In this document: positions 42,649-53,524 of the stretch, one piece after another
Layout: each line of letters starts with the position of its first letter
How positions within the stretch are numbered: the first letter of the stretch is position 1
Source of the DNA: Didymella arachidicola
Taxonomy: Eukaryota > Ascomycota > Dothideomycetes > Pleosporales > Didymellaceae
DNA length: 64,000 nt
NCBI GenBank assembly: GCA_016630955.3
Contig: CM049985.1
Coordinates: 310,001 to 374,000, forward strand
Direction of reading: 5' to 3'
Translations under genes and position numbers: made by a program
The notes under the pieces: generated by a model
Told to the model about the DNA's origin: nothing
Databases searched by the model: none
Seen by the model: the letters and a program-made list of their open reading frames with translations, nothing else

Positions 42649-43691
42649 CGAGAGTTGTGTTGCGGGCAATCGAGATGTAACCTTGGAATTCGGGAAATCT
42701 ATGGAAAGCGTACGGTGGATTCACAGAGAATATAGGGCGGAACAAGTCGCGAGATACGGAAAGCTGTCGTTCAGACCAGCACCATCCGATACAGACGCCG
42801 TCGGCGGAGTTGCCCGCTGCCACTTTGTCATGGAGAGATGCGCGGGAGGTGACAAGGAGGGGTCAAAAACCTGAGACGGAAGGTGCACACGAGGCGCGCG
42901 ATAAGCACGCGGTGGGGAGAGTGGGGCAAGGGTCAACCGCAACATCGTGAACAGTTCTTCGTCCCATCGCTCGACCGCCATGCAGGACATATCTTGATCA
43001 TTACGCGTCCTCTATTAAGGTACACATTGCAGGTCCATGCTTTTGCATACTCTCATGAGAACCGAGGCTTCGTCCCTTTGCTCCGCAACGATTGTGAGAA
43101 ACCATTCACAACTAACATTACGCCTCTGATCAAGCTCTCAAGTCTGGATGCGAGATTTCAGGCTAGCAATCGGAGCTTTCAACAACTTCATGTCAAGCTG
43201 CTTCGACTGATCCCCGGGTTTTCAGCACAACGCAAGTTGCATATATGATATCAGTAAGACGATGAGGTCTGTGCAGCCCAAATTCCACGAGTTCGATTCA
43301 AAAATGTGCGAGAGCCTCGAAACAATAAAGTGCTACTTCTACACTGTCGAACGTCCAAAAAACGGCATTTTGCTGAACGGCAGTCCCACCACTAACCCTG
43401 GCATGTTGTGCGCGGACTTGAGACTGTGGCGCCGCAAATGACTTGAAGGCTTGGTCCAGGCCACTTGAATGGAGCAATGTTGGAATGCATTAACCAAGTG
43501 CCATCGAGCATCTCGCACTGGCTGGAGATGAAACAGCTGCTCGATTCCTGAAGTTACGGAAGTTATGGAGGTTGACTAAGTGAGAGACAGATTTCAGACG
43601 AATGTCAGCGGTGTGCGCACACTAGAATCTTTGAGCTCGACGGCAGCGAGTGAAACTTGTGCAAGTCTACTTCCCTCGAGGACACCAGAAG
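42649..43691. other. Intergenic region
   Basis: About 1.04 kb upstream of the dioxygenase. No coding region could be supported on either strand. Confidence 0.4.
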
Positions 43692-44092
43692 ATGGGGGAT
43701 TCTAGCTCTACTACGAAATCCTCCGAAAGCGCGACGGACACGCGAAAGCAGAATGCCAACAGCGAGTCGTCGTCGGTCGATAAGAAGGTCGCTCATTGCA
43801 GAGGATCCGTGACCGGCGACAGGAGAAAGGGCGCGCTGATGCTTTGAGAAGGGTCCATCTTGTCGAGCGTGAGGCTGCATTTGAGATTACCATGCTGAAG
43901 GCACAGCTTGAGGCTAAGGATGCTCACGTCCAGTCCAAGAATGCCCACATCCGCTATGTCGAGCAATGGGACGAGATTGTAGAGCCTAGGTCAAAGAAAC
44001 GAAAGAGGACTGTGAGGAGGTGGGATGTCGATAGGAGGGCGAAGTTTGCGACGTGGGATGCAGATGCTCAGGTCCGGTCGCCTTCAGTCTGA
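43692..44092 (+). pseudogene. Coiled-coil ORF with apparent frameshift
   Basis: The first frame starts MGDSSSTTKSSESA and runs to about 43795 (SSVDKKVAH). The protein-like reading then continues in another frame (QRIRDRRQEKGRADALRR, EREAAFEITMLKAQLEAK, RYVEQWDEIVEPRSKKRKR) and ends at TGA 44090-44092. No intron of realistic size joins the two, so a one-base deletion or an assembly error is likely. Basic residues followed by a helix recall a bZIP-like or other nuclear coiled-coil protein; this is weak inference. It is convergent with HRI1. Confidence 0.4.
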
Positions 44093-44239
44093 AGAGCGTT
44101 CATCATAGGGCAATCACACTTGAAGAATTTCTTCCTAATTTAGCAAAGGAAATTGAGATGATGTGCGATCATTGAGTCACTATACATTCGTCAAAGAATG
44201 TATCTGAGTCACGGACTGCGTCGTCGTCACTCGCGGTGA

Positions 44240-45018
44240 CTACCTTCCAGATCGCTCAACAACAGTCCAAATGGCTCCATCATGCTCAATCGTATCCCCT
44301 GCGGAAGATTGAAGCAACTTTCCACAAGGCAGGGCACCATCTCGACCGACCAAGTGACTCCGTGACCAACCATCCTTCTCGCTCCAATCCCACCGCTCCG
44401 CCACCACTTGGTCTCCCTTCCTCAACAAACCCTGGCAAAGCCTCCCGACCCTAACAACTCTTCCCCTCTCTTCGATACCCTGATCGAAGTCCAGCACCAC
44501 GACCTGATCCCCCTCATCCCCAGGTACAGCATCAACTTCTTGTTCAATCCAGACTTCCTCATAGTCCGTCGGCAACCCCGTCTCGGGGTTGACCATATTT
44601 CCCTTCTCGAGCACCAACTCATTTTCACCATCAGGCGGCATGGGGTACATGTACCCCGCATCCGTGGCTGCGTCGATATCCACCATCCGGCTGTCAATCC
44701 AGTGGTGAAACGTTGAGAACGTCACATCTGCGCCCTTCTCGGGTGCCGCGACTGAAGATGAGAAGCCTGCGATCGCCCAGTCCAGGCGTTTTGGGTCAAG
44801 GTGTTCTTTATGTACTTGTCAGATTGGATCGGCTTAAATATCGATAAGAAAGGTGCCTTCCTCGTACCGTTTTGATCTTTCGATGTCTTAGGCGGGGAGT
44901 TCAAGATCCGGATGTCGACGAATTTCCGCTGGGAGGAGGAAAGCACGATTGTAGACGTTGGCTCGGAGGCATCATCCGGGAGCCAGCGAATTGACTTGCG
45001 TATGGACACACCTGCCAT
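44240..45018 (-). CDS. HRI1: HRI1 family protein
   Basis: Exons 45018-44868 and 44805-44240 give 238 residues, close to the yeast protein. Family landmarks: SIRWLPDDASEPTSTIVL and KFVDIRIL in the first exon, then DPKRLDWAIAGFSSS, HHWIDSRMVD and TGLPTDYEEVWIEQ in the second. Hri1 is a conserved two-lobed beta-barrel protein that binds the casein kinase Hrr25 and has been linked to secretion; its biochemical role is unknown. The acceptor at 44806 was preferred over 44815 because the CTGAC branch site lies at a normal distance; both keep the frame. The start MAGVSIRK was chosen over an upstream Met on family grounds. Confidence 0.85.
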
Positions 45019-45469
45019 ATTATACAAGAAGTAGTGAAGGAAGTGCACAAAAGTCTTCAGTCGATTTGGTGTATGCGGTGTTGTCCTCTGATGACGATGC
45101 TCGGCTGAGTACCCACTTCTAGTAAGCGCGACCAATCATCGGCATTCGAGAGCTTGCCGATGTCGCTTCTTTTGGGAGAGTGATTGCGATGCGCGCGTAC
45201 TGCGCGTGCTCTGGCGGCACTTGGCATTGGGCGTAACACTTCTTTTCTGGCATGCAAGGTTCTACTCTTAAGATCGGAGCGCAATCTGAAGCATAGCTAC
45301 GCCGATCTGCAAGATCAGCATCGGGCCACATTCAGGAGCATGATAACTTGATGAATCTGGAGCAGTAATGCAATGAAGGCCACCACTGGACATAGCTCTC
45401 TCAGAACAAGCGACTTAATGATGCTTCTGATAGTATTGTTACCATGCTGCCAACTCTGGACTTCACCAT
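45019..45469. other. Intergenic region
   Basis: About 450 bp upstream of HRI1 and downstream of the amidohydrolase. No gene was seen. Confidence 0.4.
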
Positions 45470-46564
45470 CTAGTCCTCAAGCCTTAGTATCCGTACAGCA
45501 TTGCCGCCTAACACACCCTGCGCTTTCTCATCACTGTTCGTAAATGCCTTAGATATAGCCCAGTAGTTCGCATTCACACTGTGCCAATCCTTCGCATCCT
45601 CCTCAAGCGGTGGAAAGAATGGATGATCCGTGCCAAACAGCAAGCGATCTGCACCGCTCGCCTCGACCGCAGCATTGAGCCCAACTTCCGAGTAGATGAC
45701 TGCGTCGAGGTAGATGTTGGTCTTCAAGATGTCCCACACATCACGGCGATTCTGCGTTTTGCCATGCGCCTTGAGGTGTCCGTCGTGTAGAATGCAGCTC
45801 TCAATGCGCCCAGCGAGGAACGGAAGTGTACCGCCGGAGTGCGCGAGTAAGACGTTGAGACCTGTGTGGCGGTCCCATACGCCACTGAGCAGCATCCGGG
45901 TTACTGCGATGGTGGTCTCGAGCGGGAAGCCCATGGCTAGATGAAGGACGTGGCCGTAATCACCTACGCGGGGACCATACACTGAGTTGGGCAGTCCGTA
46001 ATGCGGGTGCAGGAAAATCAGCTGGTTGTGCTTCGAGAGCGCGGCGTAGACGGGGTCAAGGGCTGGGTCATCGAGACCGGAGCCGAGACCTGAGGTTCCA
46101 AGGATGACGCCGCGTGCGTACTTTAACGTGGACAGGCGCTCAATCTCCTTGACAATGATGTCTGCGGTCCCTGAGAGAGGGAGTGTGCCGAAGAAGTAGA
46201 GGCGTCCAGGGTAAAGTCCGCACTGCTCATTGACGTCGTCATTGATCTCGATAGCTTTTTGCCCTGCCTCGTCTGCCGGGAGAAAGTCTAGCCATGGGTT
46301 TGCGAGGGAGATTACGCTTTTGTCGATCTTATGCTGGTCCATGAAAGCAATCTTCTGCTTGATGTCGAAATACTCCGAGCCAATGGGGCGGCCGCGAGAT
46401 GTTCCAGGCATGGAGGGGTCATCTTCACCAGGGAGGATGATCAGACGCGATGAATCTGGTGCATCAGGGAAGTTACGAACATAGGGGACTTCTGTGCGGG
46501 ATCGCAGCATGTCCATGTACTTCGGAGGGTAGACATGGGTATGAATATCGACGATAGGCGCCAT
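45470..46564 (-). CDS. Amidohydrolase-2 family, isoorotate (5-carboxyuracil) decarboxylase-like
   Basis: Single exon, 364 residues. Metal-site residues of the ACMSD-type amidohydrolase superfamily are present: H8 and H10 (DIHTHVYPP), H186/H188 (FLHPHYGLP), H242 (LLAHSGGTLPF) and D313 (FGTDHPFF). The overall pattern, including LIILPGEDDPS and SLANPWLDFLPADEA, fits the fungal isoorotate decarboxylase, a zinc-dependent non-oxidative decarboxylase making uracil from 5-carboxyuracil. It is also related to 6-methylsalicylate and other aromatic-acid decarboxylases, so the substrate is not certain. The nearby thymine 7-hydroxylase-like gene would supply isoorotate. It is probably cytosolic; no targeting signal was seen. 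Confidence 0.82.
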   Translation of the reverse strand: MAPIVDIHTHVYPPKYMDMLRSRTEVPYVRNFPDAPDSSRLIILPGEDDPSMPGTSRGRPIGSEYFDIKQKIAFMDQHKIDKSVISLANPWLDFLPADEAGQKAIEINDDVNEQCGLYPGRLYFFGTLPLSGTADIIVKEIERLSTLKYARGVILGTSGLGSGLDDPALDPVYAALSKHNQLIFLHPHYGLPNSVYGPRVGDYGHVLHLAMGFPLETTIAVTRMLLSGVWDRHTGLNVLLAHSGGTLPFLAGRIESCILHDGHLKAHGKTQNRRDVWDILKTNIYLDAVIYSEVGLNAAVEASGADRLLFGTDHPFFPPLEEDAKDWHSVNANYWAISKAFTNSDEKAQGVLGGNAVRILRLED

Positions 46565-46924
46565 CTTGGGTTGTTCGTTTGAGGCGAAAAGTGCTTAGCA
46601 ATCCGGGTGTCTGCTCTATGCTTTCAAGAATCCTTCTCTTCGATGTTCAATGCATTGCAGAATCGGTCAGCAGCAGTTGAAGTAATCGCGATGCTGGAAA
46701 TCTGGCGGGGTAGTACCGTAGCTCTACGCGAATGCCCCACTTCCACCACATCCCACCTTCCCCAACAAGCGAGGAGCTATGGAGCAAGCGGGTAACGGAG
46801 ATGTCCGCAGCGATATCTGGCCACGTTTTAGTCATACTGGAAGCATGAGATGTGTGAAGTGTCGATACGCTGCTGATGGAGTCATTCGCTTCTGATGTAC
46901 GTGTGCTCCTGACTGATGCTCTAC
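46565..46924. other. Intergenic region
   Basis: 360 bp between the GNAT gene 3' end and the amidohydrolase start, both on the minus strand. No feature was recognised. Confidence 0.4.
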
Positions 46925-47689
46925 TTAGGCGCCAGTCCGCAGAAACACGTTCGGTGGCTTGTCCCAATCCTTGAACTCGTCATCAACTTCGAACACAATG
47001 TCGCCCTCACCCTCGTCCTTGAAGCCAAGCCTCCTGTAGACTGCTCTTCCCATCACGCTTCCCTCTGTGGTGCACTCCAGGTTGCCTCTTCTCTTCGCCT
47101 CGTCCAGGCCCCACTGTACGAGCTTGCCAGCAATGCCGCGTCGTTGGTATGCTGGATGAACAGCACATAGTTCCAGGGTGAAGATTGCGGGTGCAGTTGA
47201 ACGGCCCTCCTGCTGAGCGATCTCCTTGATGTACGCGATGCGCCTCTTCCATAGTGACTTGAACATTTGATCTGCGAAGCGTTTGTTGGTGTCATCCAGC
47301 TTTGCCAGTGCCGCAGACATGTCGCCATCGAACTTGTCACCATAGCCCTCGACCTCAGAGAACTGCTGCCAGATCGCCATACCTGCGACCCTTCGCTGTC
47401 CTGGGTTTTCAGGGTCTGGTATAGTGGCCTTCAGATAAATCTTGTTGGGCTGGCCGTCCTTGTTGGTAGTCTGGTTCTTCCAACGCTGAATCATGCCCTG
47501 AGCGTGTGCAGCTCGTCCTTCTTCTGTATCCCACCCGGGACTCATCAAGATCCAGACAGCATCTTTTGCTTGACGTCCGAACGCCTCTGAAACACAATGG
47601 TTGGCTTGTATGATGTCCTCTTCGGTCTCAACAGGCCCGACGACGATCTCGTCCTGGGTGGTGATAAGGTTGTCTTGATTAGCGGTCAT
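46925..47689 (-). CDS. GNAT-family N-acetyltransferase
   Basis: Single exon, 254 residues. The acetyl-CoA site is evident: strand FTLELCAVHPAYQ followed by the Q/RxxGxA loop in QRRGIAGKLVQWG, then EGSVMGRAVYRRLGFKDEG. The N-terminal half has YLKATIPDPENPG and VAGMAIWQQF, typical of fungal small-molecule acetyltransferases. The acceptor is unknown. It lies upstream of the decarboxylase on the same strand; a metabolic link is not evident. Confidence 0.85.
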   Translation of the reverse strand: MTANQDNLITTQDEIVVGPVETEEDIIQANHCVSEAFGRQAKDAVWILMSPGWDTEEGRAAHAQGMIQRWKNQTTNKDGQPNKIYLKATIPDPENPGQRRVAGMAIWQQFSEVEGYGDKFDGDMSAALAKLDDTNKRFADQMFKSLWKRRIAYIKEIAQQEGRSTAPAIFTLELCAVHPAYQRRGIAGKLVQWGLDEAKRRGNLECTTEGSVMGRAVYRRLGFKDEGEGDIVFEVDDEFKDWDKPPNVFLRTGA

Positions 47690-48326
47690 GTTGTTGGATT
47701 AGAAAGCTTCTGAGGTGGTGGGCCTTCGGTGAGATGTCAGACGGGATGTATCCCGCAGATACCTGGCAGGTTGTTGGTAAGCTCGACACATGACGGAGCA
47801 TGAAGCGACCACAGGCTTGGCGAGTGGACCAGGCTTGGCCTGCTCTTACCTAACAGAACGCATCGCGGGGGTGTACGTCTGTAACAAGGCGATACACGCT
47901 TTGAGGGATGAGGTCTGAGCAAGTCGAAGAGCAATGCTGGAGTTGAGACAAGAGTATTGTGAAGCTATTTAGCCCTGACGCAACGATTGCCTCGGCATCA
48001 GGAACATCTAATTCTCTGCGCCGCAAGATAATATCAGAGAACCATCCCGAAGATGTGGTTTGAGCAGATCACGAAATCTTGCAAACTGACAGCATGATGC
48101 ATGCAAAGACTGTGCTTGGAACTGCATCGCATGTGGCTGGTGCAGCCCATTAACACGTCCAGGGATGTCGCGCACGTGCATGACGCGGTCGCGCCTTCCG
48201 CGTTCTCACGTCGCCCTAAAGTGGTACTGTCCTCGTCTGCTCCACACCGCCCAACGCGTCTTCAACAACACGGCAACACTTTTTGTGAGGTTGCTTATTT
48301 GTCGATAGCCGTCGACATCTGCCACA
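47690..48326. promoter_or_regulatory. Divergent promoter region, GNAT gene and POL3
   Basis: About 637 bp between opposite starts. It contains an ACGCGT hexamer 68-73 bp before the POL3 ATG. Nothing else was defined. Confidence 0.45.
48254..48259. promoter_or_regulatory. MCB-type hexamer upstream of POL3
   Basis: ACGCGT within AACGCGTC, about 70 bp before the POL3 start. It resembles the MBF site of G1/S genes and parallels the copy upstream of RPA3. Confidence 0.5.
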
Positions 48327-51300
48327 ATGGTTGGACCTGTAACAAAAGCACCGGCAAAGCGAGCCCTCGCTGAAGCCTCGAACAACCGCGTTAATGCTTC
48401 GCCCCGCTCAGCAAAGAAGCTCAAGATCGAGAATGGCGACACGATACGAGGGCCGCCGGTCAAGAAGGTTAACGGATCGTTCAATTTGAGCCAGGCAGGG
48501 CCTAGCCAATTCGAGAGCACGCTGGAACAGATGACACAAGACATCGAGGCCCTGAAGACGAAGAACACAGAGAAGGACCAGCAATGGAAGCGACCGCCAC
48601 TACCAGAGGACTTCAGCGAGATGACTTCGAAGGTCGTCTTCCAGCAGATCGAGGCCGAGGAGAGTGTACTCAATGGAGGCAAGCCAGCCGTCAAGCTATT
48701 CGGTGTTACAGAGGTATGTCGCGTCGTTCTGCTGCAATGAGAGGGTACTGACTATACTTCTTAAGAACGGCCAATCTGTACTTCTCCATGTCACCGGATT
48801 CCTCCATTACTTCTACGTCGCTGCGCCGATCAACTTCCACAAGGAAGACTGCAGACCATACCAGACCTTCCTGGAGAGCGAATGCCAGAAACAATTCAAC
48901 CAGCACTCGGCTGTCATCGCGTCCGTGCAGATGTGCATGAGAGAGAACATCCTCCGCTTCCAGGGTAACCAGAAGAGCCCTTACCTCAAGATCACAGTCA
49001 ACGATCCCAAGATGATCAACCGCGTACGAACGATGGTACAAAAGGGCAACGCCAACTACAAAAGACTCTGGCCCGCCCGCGAAGACGGAATCCTAACCTT
49101 TGACAACATCACGTACGTTCTGAGATTCATGATTGACACAAAGATCGCGGGCATGTCGTGGGTGGAGGCGCCTGCGGGCAAGTACAAGCTGCTGCATCCG
49201 CGAGATCAGCACTCCAACTGCCAGATTGAGGCGCAGATACACTACTCGGACCTGATTGCGCATCAATCAGAAGGCGAATGGGCCAAGTCGGCACCACTCC
49301 GCATCCTATCCTTCGATATCGAATGCGCTGGTCGCAAAGGTATCTTCCCGGAGGCGAACGTCGATCCTGTTATTCAGATCGCCAACGTTGTCACAAGAAA
49401 TGGCGAGGACAAGCCTTTCGTGCGCAATGTCTTCTGTCTGGACACAGTCAGTCCCATTGTGGCCACACAGATCTTCTCATTTAGTGATGAAGGCGACATG
49501 CTGATGAAGTGGCGAGACTTCGTCGAGGAAGTCGACCCAGATGTCATCACCGGATACAACATTGCAAACTTCGATTTCCCATATCTTTTGGATCGCGCCA
49601 AGCATCTTAAGCTCGCCAAATTCCCATACTGGTCACGACTAAAGACGGTGCAATCAAAGGTCGAAACTTCGAATTTCTCGAGCAAACAGCTGGGGAGTCG
49701 AGACACAAAAACCACTAACACCAATGGCCGCATTCAGTTGGACTTGCTGCAGCTCATCCAGCGTGACCATCAGCTGCGAAGTTACACACTAAATTCTGTC
49801 AGTGCTCATTTCCTGAAAGAGCAGAAGGAGGATGTGCACCACAGCATGATTACAGAATTGTTTAACGGTGACTCAAACTCGCGGCGACGACTGGCAGTGT
49901 ACTGCTTGAAAGATGCATACCTCCCACAACGATTGCTCGACAAGCTTATGTGTTTGGTCAATTACACCGAGATGGCTAGGGTCACTGGTGTGCCGTTCAA
50001 TTATCTCCTGGCGCGAGGCCAGCAGATAAGGTTTATCAGCCAGCTGTTCCGAAAAGCCTTGGATCATCAGCTCATTTGCCCGGACCTTCCAAATCAAGGA
50101 AGCGGTGACGACCAGTATGAGGGTGCGACCGTCATCGAGCCCAAACGTGGCTATTACAAGCAGCCGGTCGCCACCCTCGATTTCGCCTCGCTGTACCCGA
50201 GTATTATGCAAGCACACAATCTCTGCTACACAACATGGCTTGACAGAGCAACCGTCGAGAAGTTGAAGATGAAGAAGGACGAGGACTACATCGTCACCCC
50301 GAACGGCGACATGTTCTGCACGGTCAAGACACGCAAGGGACTGCTCTCGCAGATTCTCGAGGAATTGCTTGGTGCCCGTAAACGAGCGAAGAGAGAGCTT
50401 GCTATCGAGAAGGACCCATTCAAGAAGGCCGTTTTGAACGGTCGCCAACTGGCGTTGAAGGTCAGTGCCAACTCCGTGTATGGTCTCACAGGTGCCACAA
50501 ACGGAAAGCTGCCCTGTCTGGCCATTGCCAGTAGTACGACCAGTTTCGGTCGTCAGATGATCGAGAAGACGAAAGCCGAGGTCGAAGCCAAGTACAATAT
50601 TGCGAATGGCTACAGCCACGATGCAGAAGTAATCTACGGTGATACTGATTCCGTCATGGTCAAATTCGGTACTTCCGAACTGGCCGAAGCCATGAGATTG
50701 GGCCAGGAGGCGGCCGACTACGTCTCTTCGAAGTTCATCAAGCCCATCAAGCTCGAGTTCGAGAAGGTCTACTTTCCCTACCTGCTGATCAACAAGAAGC
50801 GTTACGCTGGTCTGTACTGGACAAACCCTGACGAATGGGACAAGATGGACACGAAAGGTATCGAGACCGTTCGTCGTGATAACTGTCGCCTCGTGCAAAC
50901 CGTTATTGAGACGTCGCTGCGGATGTTGTTGATCGACCAAGACCCAGAAGGTGCTCAGGAGTAAGATTGATTCCATCATCGGCATAACTTTCGTTAACAG
51001 GTTCAGGTTCGTCAAAGACACCATCTCGGATCTGCTGCAGAACAAGGTCGACATGTCCAACCTTGTCATTACCAAGGCTCTCACCAAGCAGGAAGACAAG
51101 TCAGGCAATGGCGGATACGCGAACAAACAAGCCCACGTCGAACTCGCTGAACGAATGAAGAAGCGCGACGCTGGTTCCGCTCCCGCTTTGGGCGACCGTG
51201 TCGCGTACGTTATGGTCAAGGCCGCCAGCGGGTCGAAGAATTACGAAAAGTCCGAAGACCCCATCTGGGTTCTCGAGAACAACCTACCCATCGATACACG

Positions 51301-51766
51301 TTACTACCTCGAAAACCAGCTGGCAAAACCGCTGGGCAGAATCTTCGAACCCATTCTCGGAGAAAAGAAAGCCAACTCGTTGCTCGCAGGCGACCATACA
51401 CGGGCCATCTCGGTCGCAGCGCCAACAGTGGGCGGCCTGATGAAGTTTGCAAAGAAGACACAGACATGCATGGGTTGCAAGAAGCCGCTCACTGCCGCAC
51501 ACGAGAAGGAGGGCGCCGTGTGCGAGAACTGCCGACCGCGCATCGGCGAGCTGTACCAGAAACAGCTCACCAAAGTCAGCGAGCTGGAAGTGCGCTTCTC
51601 ACGTCTTTGGACGCAGTGTCAGCGCTGCCAGGGCAGTATCCACTGCGAAGTCATCTGCGCGAGTAGAGATTGCCCCATCTTCTACATGCGCATGAAGGCG
51701 AGGAAGGATGTCGAAGATGCAGGAAAAGAGATGGTGAGGTTCGACAGGGACGCTGCGCTCTGGTAG
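48327..51766 (+). CDS. POL3: DNA polymerase delta catalytic subunit
   Basis: Exons 48327-48713, 48766-50960 and 51007-51766 give 1113 residues. This is the replicative B-family polymerase for lagging-strand synthesis with 3'-5' proofreading. Landmarks: exonuclease Exo I LSFDIECAG (about 312), Exo II region GYNIANFDFPYLLDRA, polymerase motif A DFASLYPSIMQAHN (about 600), motif B KVSANSVYGLTGA, and motif C YGDTDSVMV (about 752). The C-terminus has the zinc module CMGC...CENC (about 1015-1040) and the Fe-S cluster cysteines CQRC...CASRDC (about 1065-1085) that bind the accessory subunits. An N-terminal basic stretch (RSAKKLKIENG) may be a nuclear signal. All catalytic motifs are intact. An MCB-type site lies about 70 bp upstream. 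Confidence 0.97.
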
Positions 51767-52000
51767 CGCGGAGGAAGGAGTACGGGACGATTGTTGAATG
51801 GATACCACACTTGTGCGCTGTCAATAGGACACGACGCACGTTACTTGTATAGCGAATTATAATGATGCATTCCACTTTGTACGGCCCTCTATCGTAAATC
51901 ATGCACATGTATCATATCCCATGCCAAGTCAAGCCGAAACCAAACGCCACTCATCAGATGCTACCGCGCATGAAGATGCAACAACCAACGCCCGTCTAGT

Positions 52001-53524
52001 CTACCGCGGGCTCCCGCCCAGCGCCCCGTAACTCCTGGGACTCGCGTGTCTCGCCGTACCCAACAACGCCCTCGCCTCGTCCAACGCACCACCCCCTCGA
52101 ATCGGTATACTCCGACTCCTGCTCCCCTCGCTGGACACGGGACTTTGCTCCCGCGGCGTCAAGCTCTCCGCGGGCGTCGTCGCGCGGCTCACGCTCGGGG
52201 TCGCCGCGACGCTGACGGCAGGGGCCCAGCCGCGCATCCAGCCGCTGACGCGGCGCCAGTGGAGTCTCTTGCTCTTGGGAACCCCGTGGTCGTCGACAGT
52301 AACGATGATGTCGTCGTCGCGCAGCACAGGGCGACCGCGCGCGTCCTTGAGCTCGCCGTCGCCGAAATACACAAACTGCAGTCCCACAGCGGCGTCCATG
52401 ACGAGCACGCCCGCGGCGCCGAGAAAAAAGGGTAAAGCGCGTATAATCCACTCTCGCCGCGTGGAGCCTTCGTGTGTCCAGCCCGAGTGGGGCGGGAAGT
52501 CGTGCCAGGCGCTGGGGTTGGTGAGCAGCGAGGTGCTGTAGAAGAGGTTTCCGAAGAAAGCGGCTGCGAAGAGCGAGGGGGAGAGGCCGGCGGTGCTGCG
52601 GCGGATTTGGTTCTTGTAGAGCTGGGGGAGGCGGGAGCCGAGGTAGAGAAAGGTGGAGGACCAGGAGAAGACTTTGCCGAGGAGTTCGCGGGTTGTCGTG
52701 GCGGAGGGGGTGGAGGAGGAGGAGATGGTGAGAGGAAGGCCGCCGGTCGGGGCTGCGAGCGTGCTGTGCGAGAGCACGGCGAAGAGCATGCTGATGTACA
52801 GGACTGCTTTTGGCGAGGCGAGCGGCGACGACGAGGCCGCGACACGGCGGATATTGCGGCTGGACGGAGTCCCCGGGGCGTCGAGGAGCTGCGGCGCGCC
52901 CATGGGAGACACGGCATACGATTCCTTGACGCCGCTGGGACTGCGCGCGAAGTTGGGGATGCGGAACGCGTCTCGGGGCGCCGAGCGCGGGACCTCGATG
53001 TCCTTCTTATCGCTGTTCGGTTCTGCCTCTGGCGTCTTCCCCTTGGGGACTTGCTGCATGCCGCCGCTGCCATTACTCCCGGTATCAGACGTCTCGCCGC
53101 TCCGCCAACGGCCCCAGATTGGGCGCAGCGGGCGCCCGTGATGTAGAAGCTCGTACCAGATCCACTGCCCTGTGAGCCCGCAGTCGACGAAGACGTAGTA
53201 GCTCGCAATGACAATCTGCCACGTCGCCTGCCCTGTGAACAGACAGCCGAGCAAGTTCGTCAGGTCTCCCAGCAGCCACTCGGTCAGGAAGTACACGCTG
53301 AGCCCGGACGTGGACTTGAGCTTGTAGTTCTTGTAGATCTGCGGCAGCTGCGCGAACAGCCATGATACGATGCTGCATGTGCCTAGTAGTGTAGATACGA
53401 GGGCGAGGTACGACGGTATGCAGGTGTGAAACGTGATAGATAGCGCGGTGAGGAACTCGCCGGCAGGCTCGCAGTGTGGCGGGAGGGACGGCTGGTCGAT
53501 CTGAGGGGATCGATAGGGTAGCAT
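52001..53524 (-). CDS. PQ-loop transporter, vacuolar basic amino-acid exporter type (Ypq-like)
   Basis: Single exon, 507 residues. Two PQ-loop repeats are visible: FAQLPQIYKNYKLKSTSGLS (about 58-77) and GSRLPQLYKNQIRRSTAGLS near 310. Each is followed by hydrophobic helices, about seven in total. A long polar loop (about 130-235, with Ser/Pro/Lys-rich sequence) separates the halves, as in fungal homologues. Family members (Ypq1-3, PQLC2) export cationic amino acids from the vacuole or lysosome. The C-terminal tail is Ser/Arg/Ala-rich and GC-rich. It is convergent with POL3. Confidence 0.88.
   Translation of the reverse strand: MLPYRSPQIDQPSLPPHCEPAGEFLTALSITFHTCIPSYLALVSTLLGTCSIVSWLFAQLPQIYKNYKLKSTSGLSVYFLTEWLLGDLTNLLGCLFTGQATWQIVIASYYVFVDCGLTGQWIWYELLHHGRPLRPIWGRWRSGETSDTGSNGSGGMQQVPKGKTPEAEPNSDKKDIEVPRSAPRDAFRIPNFARSPSGVKESYAVSPMGAPQLLDAPGTPSSRNIRRVAASSSPLASPKAVLYISMLFAVLSHSTLAAPTGGLPLTISSSSTPSATTTRELLGKVFSWSSTFLYLGSRLPQLYKNQIRRSTAGLSPSLFAAAFFGNLFYSTSLLTNPSAWHDFPPHSGWTHEGSTRREWIIRALPFFLGAAGVLVMDAAVGLQFVYFGDGELKDARGRPVLRDDDIIVTVDDHGVPKSKRLHWRRVSGWMRGWAPAVSVAATPSVSRATTPAESLTPREQSPVSSEGSRSRSIPIRGGGALDEARALLGTARHASPRSYGALGGSPR

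Noticed and set aside
49873..51219. 448-residue minus-strand ORF inside POL3
   Set aside because: Exactly antisense to conserved polymerase motifs; composition mirrors the codon bias of POL3 and no family is recognisable.
52189..53214. 341-residue Ser/Pro/Arg-rich ORF overlapping the PQ-loop gene
   Set aside because: Other frame of the same strand in a GC-rich stretch; the PQ-loop motifs are in the annotated frame.
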